64,000 bases of DNA from Desulfitobacterium_A nosdiversum (GCF_049860565.1 NZ_CP172056.1:2666001-2730000); one strand, 5' to 3'. Numbered from the stretch's first letter, positions 8,522 through 17,085 are shown. Notes: generated from the letters alone by a model not told the origin. Program-made: numbers and translations.

Positions 8522-8749
8522 ATGACCTCAGATAGAGATATACCAAAATCCGAGGTTAACCCCAAAGACAGAGATCCAAGGCGTTAATTACCTGCTGATG
8601 CAAAAGCGTTGGATTTGGAAGAGCGATTTATAAAGAATACCGTCATGAAGTCGGATTTGGGAATCAAAATCTTTCAAGAAGGCGATTTAGATAAGCAGGA
8701 ATTAAGCGCAGAGAAGAGCAGATGCGGGGTTGAGAAAAGGGGTGATTGA
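8522..8749 (+). pseudogene. small reading frame broken by an in-frame stop
   Basis: From ATG 8522 the frame encodes a charged peptide of 21 residues, hits TAA at 8585-8587, and then stays open for 53 more codons to TGA 8747-8749. The continuation (for example ALDLEERFIKNTVMKSDLG) has the composition and codon use of a genuine protein. I do not recognise the family. The likely reading is an inactivated small gene; alternatively the two halves are chance open frames. It has no convincing ribosome-binding site. The surrounding gap 8469-8880 otherwise holds the candidate promoter before it and the hairpin after it. Confidence 0.4.
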
Positions 8750-8782
8750 CAATAGAGTTTAAAGTGAATAGTGTCAGTCATG

Positions 8783-8824
8783 GATAGGCTGATTCCGAAG
8801 AGGAAGATGAAGCCTATCTTTTTT
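8783..8824 (+). terminator. intrinsic terminator
   Basis: GATAGGCT at 8783-8790 pairs with AGCCTATC at 8811-8818 and is followed by six T residues. It lies downstream of the decayed reading frame and 57 bases before the monooxygenase-like gene. Confidence 0.65.
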
Positions 8825-8880
8825 ATATATTAAGTGTTAAGTTTTAAATGTAGAGTTAATTCTTGACAGGAGGGATCACC

Positions 8881-9168
8881 ATGCATATTGTTCATGTCTA
8901 TTTTCACGTTAAGCCGGAGCATATCGAAGATTTTATAAAGGCTTCGATGGAAAATGCTAAAAATAGCCGAGAGGAAGCTGGGGTTATTCGTTTTGATGTC
9001 TTGCAGCGGCAGGACGATTCAACCCTGTTGATGTTTGTGGAAATTTATAAAACTCCGGATGATCAGTTGAAGCATCGGGAAACGGAGCACTTTAAAAAAT
9101 GGCGTCAGTTAATTGGAGATATGTTAGAAGAGCAGTATATGGCGCAAAAATATCATTCCGTATATTAA
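8881..9168 (+). CDS. antibiotic biosynthesis monooxygenase (ABM/LsrG-like) domain protein
   Basis: A 95-residue single-domain protein of the dimeric alpha-beta barrel fold: it begins with MHIVHVYFHVKPEHIEDF, contains REEAGVIRFDVLQ and ends with the HRETEHFKKW segment usual in putative quinol monooxygenases such as YgiN and in LsrG. The ATG at 8881 follows AGGAGGG by 7 bases; the TTG at 8863 overlaps that site. Members of this fold act on quinones or signalling sugars, or detoxify small molecules; no substrate can be assigned. It stands alone between a terminator and the YjbQ gene. Confidence 0.8.
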   Translation: MHIVHVYFHVKPEHIEDFIKASMENAKNSREEAGVIRFDVLQRQDDSTLLMFVEIYKTPDDQLKHRETEHFKKWRQLIGDMLEEQYMAQKYHSVY

Positions 9169-9228
9169 ATTTATCAGTACATAAGTTAATTGATATAGAT
9201 GGTTACTAGAGAATGATTGGGAGAAACA

Positions 9229-9642
9229 ATGAGTAAAAACGTCATTCGGGAGATCTTGTTAAAGACGAAGAGTCGGGATGAAATGATTGATATAACTGCG
9301 CAACTTGAAACAATATTACGTCAAGAAAATGTGCAGGAAGGATTTTGCATAGTATATTCCCCGCATACAACAGCCGGGGTTACGATCAATGAAAATGCAG
9401 ATCCAGACGTTCAAATGGATATTCTGCGGAGACTTGATGAAGCATACCCGTATGTAGAAGCGAAAGATCGGCACATTGAGGGAAATTCTGCATCCCACTT
9501 AAAAGCGAGCACAGTAGGGGTATCCCAGACGGTTATTATTCATAACGGAAATTTGCTGCTGGGACGTTGGCAGGGTATATATTTTTGTGAATTTGATGGT
9601 CCGCGTACTCGTTCATGTTTTGTGAAAATCATATGCGATTAA
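9229..9642 (+). CDS. YjbQ / UPF0047 family protein
   Basis: A 137-residue protein with the hallmark motifs of the YjbQ family: HTTAGVTINENADP near 50, HIEGNSASHLKAS near 84 and WQGIYFCEFDGPRTR near the C-terminus. Conserved histidines form a metal site in solved structures; weak secondary thiamine-phosphate synthase activity has been reported for the family, while the physiological role is uncertain. ATG 9229 has GGGAG 5 bases upstream. It is followed by a strong hairpin, so it is probably a single-gene unit or co-transcribed with the ABM-domain gene 60 bases upstream. Confidence 0.88.
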   Translation: MSKNVIREILLKTKSRDEMIDITAQLETILRQENVQEGFCIVYSPHTTAGVTINENADPDVQMDILRRLDEAYPYVEAKDRHIEGNSASHLKASTVGVSQTVIIHNGNLLLGRWQGIYFCEFDGPRTRSCFVKIICD

Positions 9643-9667
9643 GCATTTTAACTTAATTTTATTAGAG

Positions 9668-9706
9668 TCCTCCCATTTGATTATGACAATCGAAAGGGAG
9701 GATTTT
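9668..9706 (+). terminator. long hairpin terminator after yjbQ
   Basis: TCCTCCC at 9668-9674 pairs with GGGAGGA at 9696-9702, extended inward by GATT/AATC to a stem of about 15 positions with two mismatches, then TTTT. Confidence 0.65.
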
Positions 9707-9778
9707 GTGTATATACGGGGATATTTGTATATATTTGTATTATTATAAAAGGTTTTATTCGTAAAGAGGAATCTTCTG

Positions 9779-11116
9779 TTGAGAATAGAAATTATGTTAA
9801 ATAAAATCATGATGGATGGGCTTGATTTGGGGGCAAAGTTTATGCAAGAGAAATTTCGTCCAACAGGAATAGAATTCTTAAAAGATATAACTTGGGGTAC
9901 CCATATTTGTGCATTTTACCAAACTAAGGAAGATTTAAAGAATGTTTTATTGCCTTATTTTAAAACAGGGTTAGAAAATAACGAATATTGTCTGTGGGTT
10001 ACTTCTGAGCCCATTTCACCGGAACAAGCTGAGCAAGCCCTTAGAGAGTATCTTCCTGATTTTGATATGTACCAATCAAGAGGTCAAATGGATATACTTT
10101 CTCATACGGATTGGTATTTGAAATATGGAAATTTTAATGGAGATGAAGTTTTATCATCCTGGGTCAACAAGGTGCAAAAGGCATTGGAAAAAGGTTATGA
10201 CGGCATCAGGATTACTGGAAATACAAGTTGGCTTAAGAAAAGGTATTTTAAGACGTTTATGGATTATGAATCTAAAGTGAATGACATGATCGGACAGCTT
10301 AAACTGATTGCCTTGTGTACATATAAGCTTGATCAATGTGGAATTCATGAAGTCATTGATATTGTTAATAATCACCAGTTTACCTTTATCCAAAGTCAGC
10401 AAGACTATGATAATTCCTGTGAATTGGCTCGATTCGATCAAATAAATTTAGTCGGGAAGATGGCAGCAAGTATTGCTCATGAGATTAGAAATCCTATGAC
10501 CTCAGTAAAGGGTTTTTTACAGTTGCTTCAGGAAAAGAATGATTTGGAATCGTATAAGGAATACTTTTCACTTATGGTTGATGAATTAGATCGTGCGAAT
10601 ACAATTATTTCTGAGTACTTGGCTTTAGCCCGAGTGAATGAAAAATCATATAAAAAGGAATACCTTAATACTATTATAAAAACTTTATACCCATTGATGC
10701 AGGCAGATGCGATGAGGCAGGAGAAAGAAATCACCTTAAATTTGGGCCGTATTGTAGAATTGATGATCGATCCGAAGGATATTCGGCAGCTCATTTTAAA
10801 TCTTTCGCGCAATGGGCTGGAGGCTATGCAGCCAGGGGGAAGTTTGTCTATTAAAACATATATGAAAGATAATTCCGTCGTTTTGGAAGTACGCGATCAG
10901 GGCACAGGAATAAGCAAAGAAGTCTATGATCAATTGGGGAGTCCGTTTGTTACGACAAAAGATCAAGGCACAGGCTTAGGATTAACCGTCTGCTACAATA
11001 TTGCCAAACATCATAACGCTAAGATTGATTTTGAATCAGGAGAAGGTGGAACCGCTTTTTATGTACGATTTAATATAAAAGAAAATAAAAAATGTATTGC
11101 CGGCATTACGGCATGA
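9779..11116 (+). CDS. MEDS-domain sensor histidine kinase
   Basis: A 445-residue cytoplasmic kinase with no membrane segment. Residues about 38-200 form a MEDS (DcmR-like sensory) domain, opening with TWGTHICAFYQTKEDL and containing GIRITGNTSWL; these domains occur in methanogen/methylotroph-associated sensors and near KaiC-like folds. A HisKA domain follows with phospho-acceptor H234 in SIAHEIRNPM, then a HATPase domain with an N-box near LNLSRNGLEAM and G-boxes DQGTGIS and GTGLGL. TTG 9779 has GAGGA 8 bases upstream; ATG 9794 is an alternative. No response regulator is adjacent, so its partner is encoded elsewhere. The HisKA segment resembles sporulation-type (KinB/KinE-like) kinases. Confidence 0.85.
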   Translation: MRIEIMLNKIMMDGLDLGAKFMQEKFRPTGIEFLKDITWGTHICAFYQTKEDLKNVLLPYFKTGLENNEYCLWVTSEPISPEQAEQALREYLPDFDMYQSRGQMDILSHTDWYLKYGNFNGDEVLSSWVNKVQKALEKGYDGIRITGNTSWLKKRYFKTFMDYESKVNDMIGQLKLIALCTYKLDQCGIHEVIDIVNNHQFTFIQSQQDYDNSCELARFDQINLVGKMAASIAHEIRNPMTSVKGFLQLLQEKNDLESYKEYFSLMVDELDRANTIISEYLALARVNEKSYKKEYLNTIIKTLYPLMQADAMRQEKEITLNLGRIVELMIDPKDIRQLILNLSRNGLEAMQPGGSLSIKTYMKDNSVVLEVRDQGTGISKEVYDQLGSPFVTTKDQGTGLGLTVCYNIAKHHNAKIDFESGEGGTAFYVRFNIKENKKCIAGITA

Positions 11117-11235
11117 TCTTATCCATGTTAATATATTTAATACAAAAAGCCTTTGGAGTAACTCGGGGTCCGCAGGTTCAATATTCTAGAACAAAAGGTC
11201 AATATAGAAAGCGATAGACCAAGGATGATGAAAAT

Positions 11236-12165
11236 ATGCTCCTAAATGTGCCTGCCTATTTATGTACCCCAACGTATGATGGAAGCGGTCAGGTTGTTCA
11301 TCCAAGCATTATTGACTTTTGGCTAGAATATGGTCTGTCTTCCTGGGGCGGATATCGGTTCTGGATGGCGATTACCCCTTATCCTAATGGAGATGATGTT
11401 TATGAAAACCCTAGCCTCTTAGTCAGCCAGGATGGGCTAAACTGGTCTTTTCCCTTTGGGATTCCAAATCCCTTAGATGTAAAACCGGGTACGCGCTGTT
11501 CTGATCCTGCCAATTATAATTCTGATCCGGATCTTGTTTTTGATCCGCTTCATCAGTGCTTAGTCCTTTATTGGCGAGAAACGAAAGTGAATGCCTTCGA
11601 ACGCATCTGGAGCATCCGAATCCATGAAAATCGACTTATTGGTCCTAAAATATTTGGATTGTCCGAGCCGTTTTTGGAGAAAACCTTGATTATGTCGCCG
11701 TCAGTATGGCGCAAGGGTGAATCGGAATGGTTCATGTGGACGTGTAACGGTCGTCAAATCTTTTTTTATTCTTCTAACGACGGATTAGCTTGGGGTAACC
11801 GCACTGAATGCAGCTTAGACTTTAAAAATAAAACCATGGAAGAAAATTTCCCATGGCATTTATCCGTCAAGCCCAATTATTTAAATCAGCGGCTTGAGTT
11901 TTTTATTTGTGGGTCACCAAAACAAAAGATGAGATTGTGGTATGCTCAGGCCTCCATGTACGATTTAATAAATATCCTTGCCCCCTTCGATGATTTCATC
12001 CTAGTCCCCAGTCAGAATCCTCTTGGCTGGGACAATGATATGATTTATCGAAGTGCATTTACCTTTGAGAATATTGAAGGCCTTCCGTACTATCACGTCT
12101 GGTATAGTGCACGGTCACGTGAAGGAAAGTGGCATTTGGGTTATACGGAGGGGTCTCTGGGTTAA
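11236..12165 (+). CDS. uncharacterised protein, possible beta-propeller (GH43/GH32-like)
   Basis: I do not recognise a named family. The 309-residue protein has no signal peptide or membrane segment and is rich in Trp, Tyr, Asn and Asp. Repeated blade-like phrases (NPSLLVSQDGLNW, DPDLVFDPLHQCLVLYW, SPSVWRKGESEWFMW, YSSNDGLAW, YHVWYSARSREGKW) are characteristic of five-bladed propellers such as GH43/GH32 glycosidases, in which short DG-W turns recur. A catalytic triad cannot be assigned safely. ATG 11236 has a modest AAGGA upstream. It stands alone; its stop is followed immediately by the convergent msrAB gene. Confidence 0.75.
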   Translation: MLLNVPAYLCTPTYDGSGQVVHPSIIDFWLEYGLSSWGGYRFWMAITPYPNGDDVYENPSLLVSQDGLNWSFPFGIPNPLDVKPGTRCSDPANYNSDPDLVFDPLHQCLVLYWRETKVNAFERIWSIRIHENRLIGPKIFGLSEPFLEKTLIMSPSVWRKGESEWFMWTCNGRQIFFYSSNDGLAWGNRTECSLDFKNKTMEENFPWHLSVKPNYLNQRLEFFICGSPKQKMRLWYAQASMYDLINILAPFDDFILVPSQNPLGWDNDMIYRSAFTFENIEGLPYYHVWYSARSREGKWHLGYTEGSLG

Positions 12166-12166
12166 A

Positions 12167-13129
12167 TCAGGACTTAAATAAGCGAAGATATTCTCCATAG
12201 CCTTCGCGTTCCAAATTCTCTTTTGGGATAAATCGAAGTGCTGCCGAGTTAATGCAGTAGCGTAATCCCTCCGGGGTAGGTCCGTCGTTAAATACATGAC
12301 CCAGATGAGAATCAGCGCCGCGGCTGCGTACCTCCGTGCGGCTCATATGATGGCTTAAATCCGTTTTTTCCAGGATATTATTCTCTGCCAGTGGCTTTGT
12401 GAAACTTGGCCAGCCGCAGCCACTGTCGAACTTATCAAGGGAACTGAAAAGGGGTTCGCCGGAGACGATATCGACATAGAGGCCCTCCTTATGGTTATCC
12501 CAGAATTCATTCTGGAAGGGCGGCTCTGTCCCATTTTCTTGAGTCACGTGAAACTGCATTTGCGTCAATTTCTCTTTCAGGTTGGGCTTGCTTTTAGGCC
12601 AATGCAATTGGATAAAGTCTTCACGGCCGGAGCCTTTGCGGTAAAGGGAGTAATGCAGGGCATTTTTCTTGTGGTAGCCCTGGTGGTATTCCTCGGCGGG
12701 ATAAAAAGGCTGAGCGGGAAGAATGCGCGTGGCAATAGGCGCATCAAAACGCTGGCTTTCACCTAAGGCTTTCTTCGAAGCTTCAGCAGCTTGGCGTTGT
12801 TCTTCGGAATGATAAAATATGGCCGTTTGATAGGATTTGCCGCGGTCAGCGAATTGCCCGCCGGTGTCCGTGGGATCAATCTGCGGCCAGAAGAGGTTTA
12901 ACAGGTCTTTATAGGATATTTTTTCAGAGTTGTATTTGACCTGTACGGCTTCCAGATGTCCGGTTGTTTGGGAGCATACTTCCTGATAGCTTGGATTTTC
13001 CACGCCTCCTCCTGTGTATCCGGATTTTGCTTCAAGGACACCGTCTATTCCGTCAAAGGCGGATTCGATGCACCAGAAGCAGCCGCCGGCAAATGTTGCA
13101 AGTTCTATTTTAGGCTGAGTTTCAGTCAT
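12167..13129 (-). CDS. msrAB: bifunctional methionine sulfoxide reductase MsrA-MsrB
   Basis: Repairs both S and R epimers of methionine sulfoxide. The MsrA domain is N-terminal with GCFWCIES (catalytic C17), and the MsrB domain C-terminal with SGCGWPSF, SHLGHVF and the catalytic cysteine in CINSAALRF. The MsrB part lacks the CxxC zinc pairs found in many homologues. ATG at 13129 was selected because GTAGGAGG lies 7 bases before it on the minus strand; ATG 13150 would place that site inside the gene. The A-B order and length (320 residues) match fusions in Firmicutes. A hexanucleotide repeat lies just upstream. Confidence 0.93.
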   Translation of the reverse strand: MTETQPKIELATFAGGCFWCIESAFDGIDGVLEAKSGYTGGGVENPSYQEVCSQTTGHLEAVQVKYNSEKISYKDLLNLFWPQIDPTDTGGQFADRGKSYQTAIFYHSEEQRQAAEASKKALGESQRFDAPIATRILPAQPFYPAEEYHQGYHKKNALHYSLYRKGSGREDFIQLHWPKSKPNLKEKLTQMQFHVTQENGTEPPFQNEFWDNHKEGLYVDIVSGEPLFSSLDKFDSGCGWPSFTKPLAENNILEKTDLSHHMSRTEVRSRGADSHLGHVFNDGPTPEGLRYCINSAALRFIPKENLEREGYGEYLRLFKS

Positions 13130-13154
13130 AGCTATTCCTCCTACAGACATTTAA

Positions 13155-13180
13155 CTCTATCTCTATCTCTATCTCTATCT
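13155..13180. repeat. CTCTAT simple-sequence repeat upstream of msrAB
   Basis: Four complete and one partial copies of the hexamer CTCTAT lie 26-51 bases upstream of the msrAB start, in the leader of that gene. Slippage here could alter spacing between a promoter and the ribosome-binding site. Confidence 0.85.
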
Positions 13181-13519
13181 TAACTTAATTGTTAAATAGG
13201 AAAGTATTGGATAGATTTAGGATAAATTAAGAATAGCAAAAAGGGGCTGAAGAGTAAACACGGTACGGCGCACTGACTTGGAAAGCCTTGCGTGTTTTAC
13301 TTAGTGTCTCCGTGACCTAGTCCAGTATGCAAAAGAATCGGATTTAATCTTCTTAATACGGGATGCAGAGTAGGGATATCCCTTTCAACGGAGAATATTT
13401 ATTGTAAGTTCAAATTAGTTATAGAAATGCAGGAAGCAAGTTATTTTTCAAAAAGAGAAGAAATTACGTGGCTGAATAAAATTCTTTGGCTGAACGAATT
13501 ATTTTTAGGGAGGTTGTTT
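13181..13519. other. intergenic region with possible structured segment
   Basis: No gene is convincing here. GTAAACACG at 13254-13262 can pair with CGTGTTTTAC at 13291-13300 (one bulge), and CACGG at about 13259 could alternatively pair with CCGTG at about 13310. This G+C-rich block of roughly 80 bases stands out from the AT-rich flanks and could be a structured RNA, a repeat copy or a serpin leader element. An in-frame ATG at 13427 exists ahead of the serpin but lacks a ribosome-binding site and would spoil the signal peptide. Confidence 0.3.
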
Positions 13520-14794
13520 ATGAAACGCAAATTCTCTCTTTTCTTGATCGTTTGTATGAGTATATCGCTGATGTTATCAGGATGTACAACGGGGGTGCAA
13601 ACAGCAAAAGCTGCGGATTTGATGGAAAATATTCAGGCGGCAGAGAAACCCGTACCCGGAACTTTGTCGGAGGAATCCCGTGAATCCATCCGGCATTTTT
13701 CGGCAGAACTTCTGAAGGCTTCAGCGGATAATACCGGGAATATTCTCGTCTCGCCGGCTTCGGCTTATCTTGCACTAGCTATGACTTTAAATGGGGCAGA
13801 TGGGGATACGAAAACCGCTATGTTGAAGGTGCTTGCGGATCAGGGTTTAACTGTTGATCAGGTCAATCAAGCCTGCCGGGATTGGACGGGACAGCTTAAG
13901 CAAACAAACAGCAATACAAAGCTTTCGATAGCCAATTCGATCTGGTACGGCAAAGATTTCAAGCCATATAAACCGTTTCTTCAAGCTAATGCGGATTACT
14001 ATTCTGCTGAAGCTCATCAACTTGACTTACAGAATAAAAATACGCCAAATATTATAAACGACTGGGTGAAGAAGGCGACACAGGGAAAAATCGATCAAAT
14101 GGTTCAATCGATTGATCCTGACGTTGTCATGTATCTCATTGATGCGATCTACTTTAAGTCGGATTGGCAGACCCCATTTGAGAAGAATTCTACGCACCAG
14201 CAAAGTTTCAATTCACCAAAGGGTCCGGTTGAAACACCATTTATGCATCAGAACGGACAGATGCCGTATTTTGCAATTGAAGATGCTTCGGGCATTGCCT
14301 TGCCCTATGATGACGGCCATTTTGCCTTCTTTGCCGTATTGCCTGATGGGCAGACAACACCGCGTGAATGGCTTGTCAAACAGGATCAATCTGTTCTTTA
14401 CAAGAAGATTTCAGGAACACTCGCTCAAAAGTCCAATACTCCGGTCCAACTTGCGCTGCCGAAGTTTGGAGTAAGCTATGAAGACAGCTTAGTCAATGAG
14501 CTTAAACATATGGGAATGGAGATAGCCTTTGATCGATACAAAGCCGACTTTTCTCAAATGAATGAACAACACGCAAAGGATCTTTTTATTAGCAAAGTTC
14601 TGCAAAAAACCTTTTTGATGGTAGATGAGAAGGGTACTGAAGCTGCTGCAGCAACCTCCGTTGAGATGAAAACGAGGGGAATCCCCATGTCTGATAAGAA
14701 ACTCACGTTTGATCGCCCCTTCCTTTACGGAATTATGGATGTAAAAACTGGGCTGCCGCTTTTCGTTGGCATTATGGAAAATCCAGCATCTTAA
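13520..14794 (+). CDS. serpin-family protease inhibitor, lipoprotein
   Basis: A 424-residue serpin with a lipoprotein signal (SLMLSGC, modified C22), so it should be displayed outside the membrane. Serpin-wide segments are visible: NILVSPASAYLALAMTLNGA near the start of the fold, LIDAIYFKSDWQTPF in the middle, and the C-terminal FDRPFLYGIMD. The hinge of the reactive-centre loop starts near 370 (EKGTEAAAATSVE), with the small residues that mark inhibitory serpins; the bait region follows as MKTRGIPMS, suggesting a P1 around Thr-Arg or Met. AGGGAGG lies 6 bases before the ATG. It is a monocistronic gene; the target protease is unknown. Confidence 0.92.
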   Translation: MKRKFSLFLIVCMSISLMLSGCTTGVQTAKAADLMENIQAAEKPVPGTLSEESRESIRHFSAELLKASADNTGNILVSPASAYLALAMTLNGADGDTKTAMLKVLADQGLTVDQVNQACRDWTGQLKQTNSNTKLSIANSIWYGKDFKPYKPFLQANADYYSAEAHQLDLQNKNTPNIINDWVKKATQGKIDQMVQSIDPDVVMYLIDAIYFKSDWQTPFEKNSTHQQSFNSPKGPVETPFMHQNGQMPYFAIEDASGIALPYDDGHFAFFAVLPDGQTTPREWLVKQDQSVLYKKISGTLAQKSNTPVQLALPKFGVSYEDSLVNELKHMGMEIAFDRYKADFSQMNEQHAKDLFISKVLQKTFLMVDEKGTEAAAATSVEMKTRGIPMSDKKLTFDRPFLYGIMDVKTGLPLFVGIMENPAS

Positions 14795-14886
14795 CTCCTA
14801 ATTTTCTTGTTCACTATTTTATAGCTATATATTCAAGGCAATTCGCTTAAACTATTTTTGGAATTTTTGATAAGAGGTGAATGACT

Positions 14887-16149
14887 ATGCCTTTAGTCTA
14901 TTCAGCGTTTGTACCCCATCCGCCGATCGTTGTCCCGGAGATCGGGCGAGGTGAAGAGGCAAAGTGTTCCCAAACACTTGAGGCGTACCGTGAAATAGCC
15001 AGGAAGCTCGTTCAGGCTCAGGTGGAAACGGTGCTGTTCGTTTCGCCGCATGCAACGCTTTTGCGAAAAGGGGTTACGATCCTTCAAGGGGACGAACTCT
15101 TTGGCGATTTTGCAGCGTTTGGTGTTCCCAAGGTGAAACTTTCTTTTCCAGGGCATCGCTTGTTGACAGAAGCTCTGGCCGCTCAGCTGCCAGAGGCTTT
15201 TCTTCACTCGGAAAAGCTCGATCATGGTGCTCTTGTGCCGCTGTACTTTTTACAGGAAGCCGGTTGGCAGGGAAAACTGGTTGAAATGAGCATGCCTTTG
15301 AATGATCCGGAGCTGTATGGTCAAAAAATAGCTCAAATTCTTAAGGGTTTTGCTGAACGAATTGCGCTTGTCGCCAGCGGTGATTTATCGCATCGTTTAA
15401 AAGAAGAGGGTCCGTCCGGTCTTCATCCGTCCGGTCCTAAACTGGATCAATGGATCGTCAATTCATTAGCAAGAGATCCCTCTGAGATCAAGCGTATTCC
15501 GGAGAAGATGGCCGAAGAAGGAGGAGAGTGCGGCTGGCGCAGTCTGCGTTTAGCTCTTGCCTTACAGGAAGGAATGCCGAAGATTTTTTCCTATGAAGGT
15601 CCATTTGGCGTAGGCTATATGGTGGCTGAACTTTACCAATCTTCGCCCCTGCCGTCTTGGGCTCGGCTTTGCCTTGAAACGTATCTGGAAGAGGGAAGCA
15701 CCCGCAAGCTCACTCCGCCTGCCGGGGAGGAATTTCAATTGCGCCGGGCATGTTTTGTGACGCTGAAGAAAGGCGGAGAATTGCGCGGCTGCATTGGAAC
15801 AACAGAACCCTGGCGTGATAATCTTGCTCAGGAAATTGAGCATAACGCTATTTCTGCGGGAACGCAGGATCCTAGATTCTGGCCGGTTGAATCAAGCGAG
15901 ATGTCCTCGACTACGATTTCAGTCGATGTTCTTGGCGAAATGGAAAAGATCGGGAGCTTAAACGAGCTTGATCCCTGGCGATACGGCGTAGTTGTCCGCG
16001 GACGAGGCCGGACGGGTCTCCTTCTTCCCCATTTGGAAGGAATCAATACGGCTGAGGAGCAGGTGAATATTGCGAAGCAAAAGGCAGGCCTGCGTTTAGA
16101 GGAACCCGTGGAAATGCGGCGTTTCGAAGTGATGCGTTATTTTGAGTAA
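14887..16149 (+). CDS. AmmeMemoRadiSam fusion protein (Memo/LigB-like plus AMMECR1 domains)
   Basis: Two parts of the AmmeMemoRadiSam set are fused in 420 residues. The N-terminal part (about 1-255) resembles class III extradiol dioxygenase/Memo proteins with HPPI, SPHAT and ASGDLSH histidines. The C-terminal part (about 260-420) is an AMMECR1 domain with RRACFVTLKKGGELRGCIG and GLLLPHLEGI. ATG 14887 was chosen since GAGG lies 9 bases before it; ATG 14881 is only 3 bases from that site. The radical SAM partner overlaps the end by 8 bases. The family has a conserved three-part co-occurrence across bacteria and archaea; its biochemical role is not established. Confidence 0.87.
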   Translation: MPLVYSAFVPHPPIVVPEIGRGEEAKCSQTLEAYREIARKLVQAQVETVLFVSPHATLLRKGVTILQGDELFGDFAAFGVPKVKLSFPGHRLLTEALAAQLPEAFLHSEKLDHGALVPLYFLQEAGWQGKLVEMSMPLNDPELYGQKIAQILKGFAERIALVASGDLSHRLKEEGPSGLHPSGPKLDQWIVNSLARDPSEIKRIPEKMAEEGGECGWRSLRLALALQEGMPKIFSYEGPFGVGYMVAELYQSSPLPSWARLCLETYLEEGSTRKLTPPAGEEFQLRRACFVTLKKGGELRGCIGTTEPWRDNLAQEIEHNAISAGTQDPRFWPVESSEMSSTTISVDVLGEMEKIGSLNELDPWRYGVVVRGRGRTGLLLPHLEGINTAEEQVNIAKQKAGLRLEEPVEMRRFEVMRYFE

Positions 16150-17035
16150 AGGAGGGCTTACGACGAAAGAAGCGATCTTATATCATAAGCTGGATGAAGA
16201 TCAAGTAAAATGCAGTGTATGTCATCAAGCCTGTACGATTTCTGAAGGAAAACGCGGGATTTGCGGTGTTCGGGAAAACCGTGAGGGGAAGCTTTACACT
16301 TTGAATTACGGCCTGACCATTGCCGCCAATATTGATCCGATTGAAAAGAAACCTCTCTATCACTTTTTACCGGGAACGCGGACATATTCGCTGGCTGCAG
16401 CCGGGTGTAATTTTCGATGCCCTTGGTGCCAGAATTGGGAAATTGCGCAAAGTCCTAAGCCGCATAAGCAGGTTGAAGGAATCGCTGCTTCACCAGAGGA
16501 GCATGTTCGGCGTGCCCTTGAATATGGCTGCCCTTCGATTGCTTATACCTATTCAGAACCCACGATTTTTGTAGAATATGCTCTGGAAATCATGAAGCTT
16601 GCCCGGGCAAAAGGACTCAAAAATGTTTGGGTAACAAACGGTTATATGTCCCGGGAAACGCTTGAAGCGATCCTTCCGTATTTGGACGCAGCGAATGTCG
16701 ATTTTAAAGGACCCAATGACGGTGTTTACGGAACTTATTGCGGCGGCATGGCTGAACCTATCATGGAGAACCTTAAGCTTCTGTACAAAGCAGGAGTTCA
16801 TCTTGAAATTACGACGTTAGTAATACCCGGCGTCAATGATAAGCCCAGTCAGCTTGAAGAGATTGCCCGATTTATATCTTCTGAACTCAATCCCGCTGTG
16901 CCCTGGCATGTCAGCCGTTTTTTCCCTGCCTGGAAGATGACGGACACACCGGTAACATCGGTCGAAACTTTAAAGAAGGCTAAGATTATCGGTGAAGCGG
17001 CGGAGCTGAAATTTATCTATCTTGGCAATGTTTAA
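16142..17035 (+). CDS. amrS: AmmeMemoRadiSam system radical SAM enzyme
   Basis: A 297-residue radical SAM protein with the [4Fe-4S] motif C89, C93, C96 (CNFRCPWC) and an extra N-terminal cysteine set (C24, C27, C31, C41) as in AmrS/PflA-like activases. Later elements TYSEPTIFVEY and VTNGYMS are family features. Translation appears to start at TTG 16142 within the end of the upstream gene; the strong AAAGGAGG at 16147-16154 is followed by no standard start in frame, which is odd (an ACG at 16160 or 16163 would be at the right distance). The protein probably modifies a partner or produces a radical-dependent product with the AMMECR1/Memo fusion. Confidence 0.87.
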   Translation: MSKGGLTTKEAILYHKLDEDQVKCSVCHQACTISEGKRGICGVRENREGKLYTLNYGLTIAANIDPIEKKPLYHFLPGTRTYSLAAAGCNFRCPWCQNWEIAQSPKPHKQVEGIAASPEEHVRRALEYGCPSIAYTYSEPTIFVEYALEIMKLARAKGLKNVWVTNGYMSRETLEAILPYLDAANVDFKGPNDGVYGTYCGGMAEPIMENLKLLYKAGVHLEITTLVIPGVNDKPSQLEEIARFISSELNPAVPWHVSRFFPAWKMTDTPVTSVETLKKAKIIGEAAELKFIYLGNV

Positions 17036-17085
17036 GATGACCTAACCAGGCTCCAACAATTAAATTATCATTTAATTATGAGAAG

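Noticed and set aside
13427..13519. Upstream in-frame start extending the serpin by 31 residues
   Set aside because: It lacks a ribosome-binding site and would bury the lipoprotein signal; AGGGAGG supports ATG 13520.
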